Shown in pieces: positions 43,675 through 49,693 of a stretch of 49,693 nt of DNA. Position numbers and translations under genes: made by a program. Each line of letters starts with the position of its first letter. Position 1 is the first letter of the stretch. The notes beneath the pieces are model-generated. The model was not told the origin of the DNA. It made no database searches and was given only the letters and a program-made list of their open reading frames with translations. The DNA comes from Candidatus Minthosoma equi (lineage in GTDB: Bacteria; Bacteroidota; Bacteroidia; Bacteroidales; Bacteroidaceae), in assembly GCA_018064885.1 (NCBI GenBank), contig JAGHUI010000050.1, positions 1 to 49,693 on the forward strand. Direction: 5' to 3'.

Positions 43675-44358
43675 ATGGATATATACAAAATAGCATTTTG
43701 GCATTGGATGCAGAAGAACGGTCTAAGCACAGTTGATCCATTCTTTGGAGTCGAGGTTACACCAGAGATTTACGGCACGCCATTCTATCTGACGGTTGAA
43801 GAACGCAACAAGGTTGCCGACTTTGACTTGTCGCATTCATCAGCATTGAGTCTTCAGCGAGACATCTTCATCTTCCAGTGCCTTATAGGTTGCCGTATGG
43901 GTGACTTGTACTCATTGACATTGGACAACATTGTCGGCAATATCCTTGTCTATACTCCACACAAGACAAAAGATGAACACGCTCCTGTTACAGCTCGTGT
44001 TCCCCTCAGCGAGAGAGCACTTCAACTCATCGAACGCTACAGAGGCATTGACGAGCAAGGTCGCCTTTTCCCTTTCATATCAACACAAGGTTACAATGAT
44101 ACCATTAAGCGTGTACTGAAAAAATGCGGTATCACAAAAAAGGTTAATGTCCGCAACTCCCTCACTGGCGAGAACGAGATGCACCCAATCTGCGATGTCG
44201 CTTCCAGCCACATGGCACGTCGTACATTCGTTGGCAATGCCTACAAGCAGGTGAAAGACCAGAGCATCGTCAGCAAGATGTCTGGTCATGCAGAGGGTAG
44301 CAAAGCCTTCAGCAGATACCGCGACATTGACGACGACACACTTGCAGAGGTGATCTAG
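43675..44358 (+). pseudogene. N-terminally truncated tyrosine recombinase (integrase)
   Basis: A 227-residue catalytic half of a Bacteroides-type phage/ICE integrase. Residues 1-30 match the end of the core-binding domain (FWHWMQKNGL, VDPFFG). The catalytic arginine is in GCRMGDLYSL near residue 74, HMARR near 182 carries His and the second Arg, SGHAEGSKAF is near 202 and the nucleophile tyrosine is in SRYRDID near residue 214. Full-length relatives have about 400 residues. A stop codon in frame two codons before the ATG shows that the N-terminal arm-binding half is gone. It is probably non-functional, although all catalytic residues remain. Confidence 0.8.
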
Positions 44359-44423
44359 GCTATGCAGTAGGCAACGACCATCGTGGACTTGGTTAGTACA
44401 AAAACACCGACTGGAGAAGTGGT

Positions 44424-44575
44424 AAAAATCTCCGTTTGGTGCAAATTATGTGTTAAAAAATCTCCGTTTGGTGCAAAATACATGCAATAAAAATCTCCGT
44501 TTGGTGCAAAGAAGGCGTAATAAAAATCTCAATTTGGTGCAAAATTGTTATGATAAATTTCTTCATTTGGTGATA
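44424..44575 (+). repeat. five-copy repeat, 32-33-bp period, core TTTGGTGCAAA
   Basis: The core TTTGGTG occurs at 44435, 44467, 44500, 44533 and 44566 (spacings 32, 33, 33, 33). Copies 1-3 share AAATCTCCGTTTGGTGCAAA; copy 4 has AA in place of CG; copy 5 keeps only the TTTGGTG half. The core is a dyad (TTTG, three bases, CAAA). The array ends 7 bases before the -7 box of the ATPase gene. It is not a CRISPR: spacers are only about 12 bases, A/T-rich and similar, and no cas gene is present. Confidence 0.85.
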
Positions 44576-44581
44576 TTGTCG

Positions 44582-44589
44582 TATCTTTG
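44582..44589 (+). promoter_or_regulatory. ATPase gene promoter, -7 box
   Basis: TATCTTTG followed by C; start codon ATG at 44613. The -33 region falls within repeat copy 5, so a protein bound to the repeats could block or aid RNA polymerase. Confidence 0.6.
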
Positions 44590-44612
44590 CGCCAACAAAA
44601 TTGAATTCTGAC

Positions 44613-45959
44613 ATGAAAAGAAAGATTTATGACGACCTCGTTAAGTGGAAGAACGAAGAGCAAGGAGCAGTAGCACTTCTTGTTGAAGGTGCTCGTCGTG
44701 TAGGCAAGAGCTATATTGTTGAAGAATTTGCGAAGAAGGAATACAGATCGTATATTCTTGTTGATTTTGCACATATAAGCAAATCAATGAAGGCTGTATT
44801 TGATGAATATTTGAACGAGACAGACACCTTCCTGATGTTTCTCCAAAATGTTGCAGGAGTAAAACTCTACGAGAGAGAGTCGTTGATAATCTTCGATGAG
44901 GTTCAGAAATATCCTATGGCGAGGCAAGCCATCAAGCATCTTGTAGCAGATCGACGTTATGATTATATAGAGACAGGTTCCTTGGTTAGTATCAATGAGA
45001 ATACTCAGGATATTCTAATTCCGTCAGAGGAACGTCCGCTTCCTATGAATCCTATGGATTTCGAGGAGTTTTTGTGGGCACTTGGTGATGAGATGACTTG
45101 GCCATTTGTAAAGCATTGCTTTGAAAAGAAAATGCCAATGGGACCTATGCATCGCAAGACGATGACTTTGTTCCGCCAATATCTGATAGTGGGAGGTATG
45201 CCTCAGGCTGTGAAGAAATTTGTTGAAACAAAGAATTTCCAGAAAGTTGATGTGGCAAAGCGTGATATATTGTCTCTTTATCGCAAGAGTATTGATAAGC
45301 ACGTGAAGGGATATACAGAAAAGGTCAAGGCTGTATGGGATCAGATACCGGGCGAACTGCAACGACATGAAAAGAAATTCAAGCTTTCTGATATTGAGAA
45401 TGGTGCTCGCTATAGAAGTTATGAATCATCGTTCCTTTGGCTGAAAGATGCACGATTTGTCAACACGTGCTACAATGTAACAGAGCCACAGGTCGGAATG
45501 AAACTCGAACGTGATGACCTTGTCTTCAAATGTTACATGAGTGATACAGGATTGCTGATTTCGCATGCTTTCGATGAAAAACTGATTCAAGGAGAAGAAT
45601 TGTACCAGAAACTTATGCTTGACAAGTTGGAAATCAACGAAGGTATGTTGGTGGAAAACATTGTCGCCCAGATGCTGTTGGCAAGTGGACATTCTCTATA
45701 CTTCTACAGCAAGAACTCTGACATTGCAGAAGAACGTATGGAGATTGACTTCCTTGTTGAGAAGCCGACGCTTACCAATGCTCACAACATTTGCCCTGTA
45801 GAAGTAAAGTCAGGAAAGAACTATACCTTCTCCTCAATAGAAAAGTTCAGAAAGAAGTTCCCAGGACAGATACACATTCCATACATCATACACTGCATGG
45901 ATTACAAAGAAGAGAAAGGCTTTCAATTCCTGCCTATCTATATGACTCCCCTTCTGTAG
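44613..45959 (+). CDS. AAA-type ATPase with DUF4143/nuclease-like C-terminus
   Basis: A 448-residue protein; the ATG at 44613 is preferred to an in-frame TTG 12 bases upstream. Walker A GARRVGKS is at residues 26-33 and Walker B LIIFDEV near 91-97. The C-terminal half is of the DUF4143 kind with a PD-(D/E)xK-like set EIDFLVEK near 376 and VEVKSG near 395. Such ATPases occur in many copies in Bacteroidales and are suspected to belong to selfish or defence-related loci; their function is not established. The upstream 33-bp-periodic repeats are probably its regulatory region. Confidence 0.8.
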   Translation: MKRKIYDDLVKWKNEEQGAVALLVEGARRVGKSYIVEEFAKKEYRSYILVDFAHISKSMKAVFDEYLNETDTFLMFLQNVAGVKLYERESLIIFDEVQKYPMARQAIKHLVADRRYDYIETGSLVSINENTQDILIPSEERPLPMNPMDFEEFLWALGDEMTWPFVKHCFEKKMPMGPMHRKTMTLFRQYLIVGGMPQAVKKFVETKNFQKVDVAKRDILSLYRKSIDKHVKGYTEKVKAVWDQIPGELQRHEKKFKLSDIENGARYRSYESSFLWLKDARFVNTCYNVTEPQVGMKLERDDLVFKCYMSDTGLLISHAFDEKLIQGEELYQKLMLDKLEINEGMLVENIVAQMLLASGHSLYFYSKNSDIAEERMEIDFLVEKPTLTNAHNICPVEVKSGKNYTFSSIEKFRKKFPGQIHIPYIIHCMDYKEEKGFQFLPIYMTPLL

Positions 45960-46055
45960 GATTTGTCGCTAATCAAACGACAGCTCGCGTAAGAAAAATT
46001 TGCGTGGACGAATAGAAATGCAACCAAAACGGCACTTTTCCCTTTGTCCATTTTT

Positions 46056-47384
46056 CTATACCAACAATTGCTCGTCCAATCCCGAAACGTTCGATAGATG
46101 CTTGATGAAGAGGGTTCGTTTGATAGGATCTTGTATCTTGTTGATACAATCTAGAATGCAATGCACAGCCTCCGATTGCAGAACAGGATCAGTAACTCCA
46201 TCAAGCATGGCATGAGTCATGAATTCTGCAAAAGTCTGACGGTGGTTTGCGAAGAAAGTCTTCACGTCCTCTTCGCTATGCCCTTGGCAGAAACTGTCAG
46301 GGTCTTCGCCATCTGGCAATGTAATCACATATACGTTCATGTCCTCAGAAAGCAATATATCGATACTCCTGACGGTTGCTTTTAGGCCAGCAGCATCTGA
46401 GTCGTACATTAATGTCGCGTTTTTGGAAAAACGCTTCAGAAGCTGAGCTTGTGCTATCGTCATTGCTGTACCAGAATTTGCCACCACATTCTTTATTCCA
46501 CACTGATGCATCGAAATCACATCCATGTAGCCCTCAACAACATACACCATCTCTTCTTCTGCAATACTGCGTTTCGCTTGAAAGAGTCCATAAAGCTCTT
46601 TGCCTTTAGTATATATGCATGAATCAGAAGAATTGACATACTTCATCACAATCCCATTTGACCTTGCATCAAGCACCCTCGCACCAAAAGCCACCACTCT
46701 ACCGCTAATATTGTGCCAAGGAAATACAACCCGTCCTGCATAGCGCTCCACAAAACTGCCGTTTTCTCGCTGACATACAAGTCCAATGCCGTTCGTCACA
46801 TGCAGAGTCTTGCCCGATTTGAACTTCACGTTATTACCTGAGCCAAACAAGTGCTTAATGCTTTGTCCCTCACTCATCACATAACTCATAAGTCCGCTAT
46901 TATGCGGAACATAACCAAGACCGAAATTATATACCATATCGTCCGAAATACCACGCTTCTTGAAGAACTCACGTCCCGCTTCGCCTTCCTTCCCATACTG
47001 TAGCCTTTCCTGATAATACTTCATGGCCATCTCGTTAATGGCATACATTCCATCGCGTTCATTCATCTCCCTCCACTGTTCGCGAGTCTGCCTTGGATGA
47101 GGAATATCTATGCCATACCTCTTTGCAAGCCATTCCATAACCTCAGGATAAGTCATCATTTCCTTCTTCATCAGAAACGACACAACATTGCCGCCTTCCC
47201 CACACGCAAAGCACTTATATGTGCCTCGCGCAGGTGAAACCGTAAGCGACGGAGTACTATCATCGTGAAACGGACACAACCCAACGTATCCGCTTCCCGA
47301 CTTCTTCAGTTCTACAAACTCACCGACAACATCCACTATGTCTGCTGCTGCAAGTATCCTATCTTTTGTTTCTTGATCGATCAT
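46056..47384 (-). CDS. dnaG: DnaG-type primase lacking the helicase-binding domain
   Basis: The start ATG at 47384 (MIDQETKDRI) gives 442 residues; DnaG of Bacteroidales is usually about 650-700. The CHC2 zinc finger is complete (Cys37, His40, Cys58, Cys61). The RNA-polymerase core follows, with TOPRIM residues in VVEGYMDV near 281 and LMYDSDAAG near 326. The protein ends at SGLDEQLLV, just where the C-terminal DnaB-binding domain would begin. No continuation in another frame was found. It could be an element-borne primase, or a truncated copy; a full-length chromosomal dnaG is expected elsewhere. Convergent with the ATPase gene. Confidence 0.8.
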   Translation of the reverse strand: MIDQETKDRILAAADIVDVVGEFVELKKSGSGYVGLCPFHDDSTPSLTVSPARGTYKCFACGEGGNVVSFLMKKEMMTYPEVMEWLAKRYGIDIPHPRQTREQWREMNERDGMYAINEMAMKYYQERLQYGKEGEAGREFFKKRGISDDMVYNFGLGYVPHNSGLMSYVMSEGQSIKHLFGSGNNVKFKSGKTLHVTNGIGLVCQRENGSFVERYAGRVVFPWHNISGRVVAFGARVLDARSNGIVMKYVNSSDSCIYTKGKELYGLFQAKRSIAEEEMVYVVEGYMDVISMHQCGIKNVVANSGTAMTIAQAQLLKRFSKNATLMYDSDAAGLKATVRSIDILLSEDMNVYVITLPDGEDPDSFCQGHSEEDVKTFFANHRQTFAEFMTHAMLDGVTDPVLQSEAVHCILDCINKIQDPIKRTLFIKHLSNVSGLDEQLLV

Positions 47385-47403
47385 AGATACACACGAATCA
47401 AAA

Positions 47404-47682
47404 TTAATCCCACCATCCAGTTTGTTCAAAATCTAAGTCCTTGTTGCCACACTTGGGGCAGATGCCATTCCAAAAGACAAAATCCGTTCCGCCACAGATG
47501 TGACACTTCCGGTATTTCTCCAATACTACATTGTCAGCATCTACAGGCATCGTCATTACCTTGGCACACCCTGTGCATCTTACGATCTTGTGATTAACAT
47601 CTTGAAACATACTTGGTCCTATTGCCAAGTCATCGGCAACGAATCCGCATTGCTTGCATGTATATTGAACTATTACTCCCAT
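47404..47682 (-). CDS. double zinc-ribbon protein
   Basis: A 92-residue protein from ATG 47682 with four CxxC knuckles: CKQC near residue 9, CTGC near 36, CHIC near 60 and CPKC near 75, enough for two zinc sites. It ends in FEQTGWWD. It starts in front of the primase gene (19 bases to the primase ATG), same strand. Function unknown; zinc ribbons of this kind usually bind nucleic acid or proteins. An upstream in-frame GTG would add an unlikely N-terminus. Confidence 0.65.
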   Translation of the reverse strand: MGVIVQYTCKQCGFVADDLAIGPSMFQDVNHKIVRCTGCAKVMTMPVDADNVVLEKYRKCHICGGTDFVFWNGICPKCGNKDLDFEQTGWWD

Positions 47683-47696
47683 AATATAATAATGTG

Positions 47697-47783
47697 TTAG
47701 TACTTGTGCAACTTTAACTGAATGTGATTGCCACACTTCACACATACCACCTCCGTCTGACCTTTTTTCTTGTTGTACCACAA
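47697..47783 (-). other. possible short frame with one CxxC knuckle, remnant or leader
   Basis: Twenty-eight codons from a TTG read WYNKKKGQTEVVCVKCG and stop 14 bases before the zinc-ribbon start. The frame stays open about 20 codons further upstream but has no ATG. The single CVKC knuckle resembles half a zinc ribbon, so it may be the tail of a decayed zinc-ribbon gene. A near-consensus minus-strand box TACCTTTA lies at 47849-47856. Weak evidence. Confidence 0.25.
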
Positions 47784-48060
47784 AATAATTGTTTCATTGG
47801 CATATTCTCTACTATTGTAAAAAAAATATACTATTTCAAATCACGATGTAAAGGTACGACTTTTTCTTGATATGAATGCTTCAATCGGGCTCCACTGTAC
47901 GAATGTTCTGGGGATAATGTATGAAATGCATCTTTATGTATTCACAAAAACAATCATTTCCCACAAGAAAGATATGGTAAAGGCAATTCTTGTATTACCT
48001 CAACTATCCAACTGTCCTATATCACTTCGCTTTACCCGCCCTTTGGGTCTTATTTCAATC

Positions 48061-48480
48061 TCAAATCTTACTTTGTAATATTTTTTTCCAATGTTTAACC
48101 GCTTTTTCATAGTCAGCATGCATCCCAAACGCTGTAACTAAGTCTTTATTTTCGAACAATAGATATAAATATTTTATAATCGTGTTTTCGTCTATTATTG
48201 TTGTGTCAAAACAAAACAAGGCACGATACAAATAAGAATCTGCTATTACACTTCGATTACACACAATATCCATTACTAACTTGGGAACATCTTTTAACCT
48301 TTCCAACATTCCATGATAAAAAACGCCACTTTGTAAGAATTCCTCACTATGATAGATATTTTTGTCATCTGCAAAATTGTTTCCTTGTATACATAATGAC
48401 AAGTGAAACGTAAGTCCCTTAGGATTTTTTGAAATATGGCTTAAGTTAACAAATTGTCCATTTATAAAAAGCACCTTCAC
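48061..48480 (-). CDS. hypothetical protein, possibly a frameshifted continuation
   Basis: A 139-residue frame from a GTG start, not recognised. Composition is protein-like (LSLCIQGNNFADD, YLYRALFCFD, HADYEKAVKHWKK), with helical character in the second half. Its first 35 bases overlap the end of the leucine-rich-repeat frame (48446-48610) in another phase, and there is no ATG near the start. It may be the C-terminal part of that gene after a frameshift, or a separate coupled gene. Confidence 0.4.
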   Translation of the reverse strand: MKVLFINGQFVNLSHISKNPKGLTFHLSLCIQGNNFADDKNIYHSEEFLQSGVFYHGMLERLKDVPKLVMDIVCNRSVIADSYLYRALFCFDTTIIDENTIIKYLYLLFENKDLVTAFGMHADYEKAVKHWKKILQSKI

Positions 48481-48610
48481 CTATTTTTGTAATCGAATTT
48501 GGTATCTCAATACTAACAATATCAGGATACCCAATAAAAGTATTGGCGGCAATCTCAGTAGTTCCTTCTGAAATAATATAATGACCTGTAATTTTACCTC
48601 TTTGTATCAT
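48446..48610 (-). pseudogene. BspA-like leucine-rich-repeat fragment
   Basis: Fifty-four codons from ATG 48610: after MIQRGKITGHY come two LRR_5-type units, EGTTEIAANTFIGYPDI and IPNSITKIGEGAF, with the characteristic IPNS and GEGAF motifs of BspA surface proteins. It has no signal peptide and is far shorter than functional BspA proteins, which have tens of repeats. It stops at 48446 inside the overlapping 139-residue frame. Most likely a remnant, or a split gene if the overlap reflects a frameshift. Confidence 0.5.
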
Positions 48611-48955
48611 GGATTCAATGTGTTAATAATTAAGCAATATTGCTTGTTTTTGATTTTATCAAGTTGATGTGATGAAATAAATTAGATTAAAAGTCATTTG
48701 GCAATTCGTATTTTACGAATATGAAAAATACAAGTATTCGTATTTAACTACACTAAACTACGATTAACAATAATAGAGAAGGACGTGACAAAAGAACATC
48801 TCTTTGTTATAGCCCTCAAATCCGCACGATAACTGTCGCTACAAAGACAGAATTTTATGAGCACTCGCTTGCACTCAGTTTGACTTTCGTCTTCCTCAAT
48901 CAGTTTAACGCCATAATGAACCTTGGGCGTGTATGTTTACGGATGTTACTCCGTT
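48611..48955. other. 345-base A/T-rich non-coding stretch with small palindromes
   Basis: No credible gene. ATTCGTA (48704-48710) and TACGAAT (48714-48720) form a perfect 7-bp inverted repeat with three bases between; a further ATTCGTA is at 48736-48742. From about 48765 to 48945 the minus strand has an open frame of about 60 codons without an ATG, possibly decayed coding sequence. Confidence 0.4.
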
Positions 48956-49693
48956 TTATTGCTTTTCAAATTCAACTTCCGTTGAGAGTTTTCGTATACC
49001 TCCACAACGGAGTTCGGGGGTGTTGATGCGGATGTCGCAATCAATGACAAATACAGCACCATTACGAGATTGTATCACGTTCTCATCGTGCATATCACTC
49101 AAGTAGATGTCTGATGTTGCGAATGTCCAATTGCGAGGATTGATTAACTTAAAGTCCATTCGCTTCATATACTCAGCAATATCCTCGTCAGTCATGCGAG
49201 TTCCTTCAATGAATTGCTGTTCTGCGATGATGCGGAATGCTCCATCATTGTCTCGGCCAAATCCCAACACCGATAGTTTCGTCTCTGGGAAGTAGGCGTT
49301 GTGCAGGGATATGCGGTCAAGGGCAAGGATAGGCTCAATGTAGTAGTCAAGACCAATGGACTTGATAAGAGTTGCTCCATGATCATATATGTGAGCTTCA
49401 CCACCTTCGGCAATCTGCTCACCCATAAGACTGGTGAGAGTGTCCTCAATGTTGTCTGTCCAACACCTAGTAGCCTTCGCCCATTGCTCTATAATGCGAG
49501 CTTGCGCCTCTCCGCGTTGGCACTGTCTTTTGAAGTCGTTTTCTCCTTCAGCGACTGAATCTGTGCCAACTTCTGCTCCCGCGAGCATGGATGCAATGAC
49601 ATGCGCATGGCCTCCCGTTGAGCAGCCATACTGTTCTGACGGTGAAAAGCGTTTATAAAGTAGCTGTCCACATGTGAATTTGTCTGCATATTC
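48956..49693 (-). CDS. polyvalent-protein kinase-like domain, 5'-truncated by window edge
   Basis: The reading frame is open from 48956 to the window end, so the gene starts outside; an internal ATG at 49588 is probably not the true start. The N-terminal visible part has RFSPSEQYGCSTGGHAH, typical of large phage/ICE polyvalent proteins. The C-terminal part is kinase-like: SDMHDENVI (49074-49100) corresponds to the catalytic D-x-H-x-x-N loop of aminoglycoside-phosphotransferase-like kinases and VIDCD to the metal-binding DFG position. The call follows the polyvalent-protein kinase type described for mobile elements. Target unknown. Confidence 0.6.
   Translation of the reverse strand, partial: EYADKFTCGQLLYKRFSPSEQYGCSTGGHAHVIASMLAGAEVGTDSVAEGENDFKRQCQRGEAQARIIEQWAKATRCWTDNIEDTLTSLMGEQIAEGGEAHIYDHGATLIKSIGLDYYIEPILALDRISLHNAYFPETKLSVLGFGRDNDGAFRIIAEQQFIEGTRMTDEDIAEYMKRMDFKLINPRNWTFATSDIYLSDMHDENVIQSRNGAVFVIDCDIRINTPELRCGGIRKLSTEVEFEKQ

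Noticed and set aside
44424-44575. CRISPR array at the 33-bp-periodic repeats
   Set aside because: Gaps between conserved cores are about 12 bases, A/T-rich and alike; only five copies and no cas genes. Placement directly before a promoter fits a regulatory array better.
45973-46161. Possible frameshifted C-terminal domain of the truncated primase
   Set aside because: The alternative frame past the stop (about 30 codons) shows no similarity to the helicase-binding domain, so a simple frameshift does not explain the short primase.
47872-48078. 68-codon plus-strand frame
   Set aside because: No promoter, no recognisable features, and it overlaps the end of a minus-strand frame with better protein character.
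49489-49689. 66-codon frame overlapping the polyvalent-protein gene in another phase
   Set aside because: The polyvalent frame stays open to the window edge with characteristic motifs; the other frame is a shadow.

Overview
The window comes from a Bacteroidales bacterium, most likely Prevotella or a close relative. Three things point there: promoters of the Bacteroidetes type (a TAnnTTTG box at -7, sometimes with TTG or TTTG at about -33), lineage-typical genes (DUF5686, DUF4837, DUF3276, DUF5606, a 308-residue NusB, ExbB with an acidic leader), and secreted proteins ending in Por/T9SS-like C-terminal sorting segments. About the first 43.5 kb is chromosomal backbone; the last 6 kb is accessory DNA.

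Layout. 1-5.3 kb (+): the end of an HU-like gene, a gene-free stretch with a candidate minus-strand small RNA, then glnS, a TPR protein and dapA. A hexanucleotide repeat array supplies the stop codon of the TPR gene and fills the gap to dapA. 5.36-16.1 kb (-): a tightly packed series glyA, rlmN, DUF4837 lipoprotein, a pdxA homologue, a flippase-like membrane protein, an ATP-grasp ligase, a CDP-alcohol phosphatidyltransferase, a HAD hydrolase and a DUF5686 outer-membrane protein. Several of these overlap by 1-4 bases. The flippase/ATP-grasp/phosphatidyltransferase/HAD block looks like a lipid head-group pathway of unknown product. 16.3-21.7 kb: rarA (+), DUF3276 (-), then nusB-yajC-ybbR-coaE-DUF5606 (+).

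22-31 kb (+): a secreted protein followed by a very acidic 70-residue protein, a 615-base non-coding stretch with two tandem repeat arrays (4 x 21 bp and 6 x 23 bp), purine nucleoside phosphorylase, a large secreted HExxH protein, a GH28 polygalacturonase and an AspT/YidE-type transporter. 31-43.5 kb (+): a tryptophan-rich membrane-associated protein, a large MscS channel, a TonB protein, a polyprenyl diphosphate synthase, TatD, tRNA-Ser(GGA), an ExbB/4-TM/ExbD/ExbD energy-transduction operon, and thyA-folA-rsmF with overlapping stop and start codons.

43.5-49.7 kb is a patchwork: a tyrosine recombinase lacking its N-terminal half, five repeats at 32-33 bp spacing ahead of an ATPase/DUF4143 gene, a primase without its helicase-binding domain, a zinc-ribbon protein, fragments of a BspA-like leucine-rich-repeat gene, and the end of a phage/ICE-type polyvalent protein with a kinase-like domain. 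It reads as a decayed or composite mobile-element region.

The items most worth following are the 33-bp-periodic TTTGGTGCAAA repeats before the ATPase, the pdxA homologue that lacks several ligand histidines, the minus-strand RNA near 600-740, the repeat arrays at 24.2 kb, and the hexamer-encoded stop codon at 4295. Coordinates of promoters and RNA ends are read by eye from motifs. No database search was possible.
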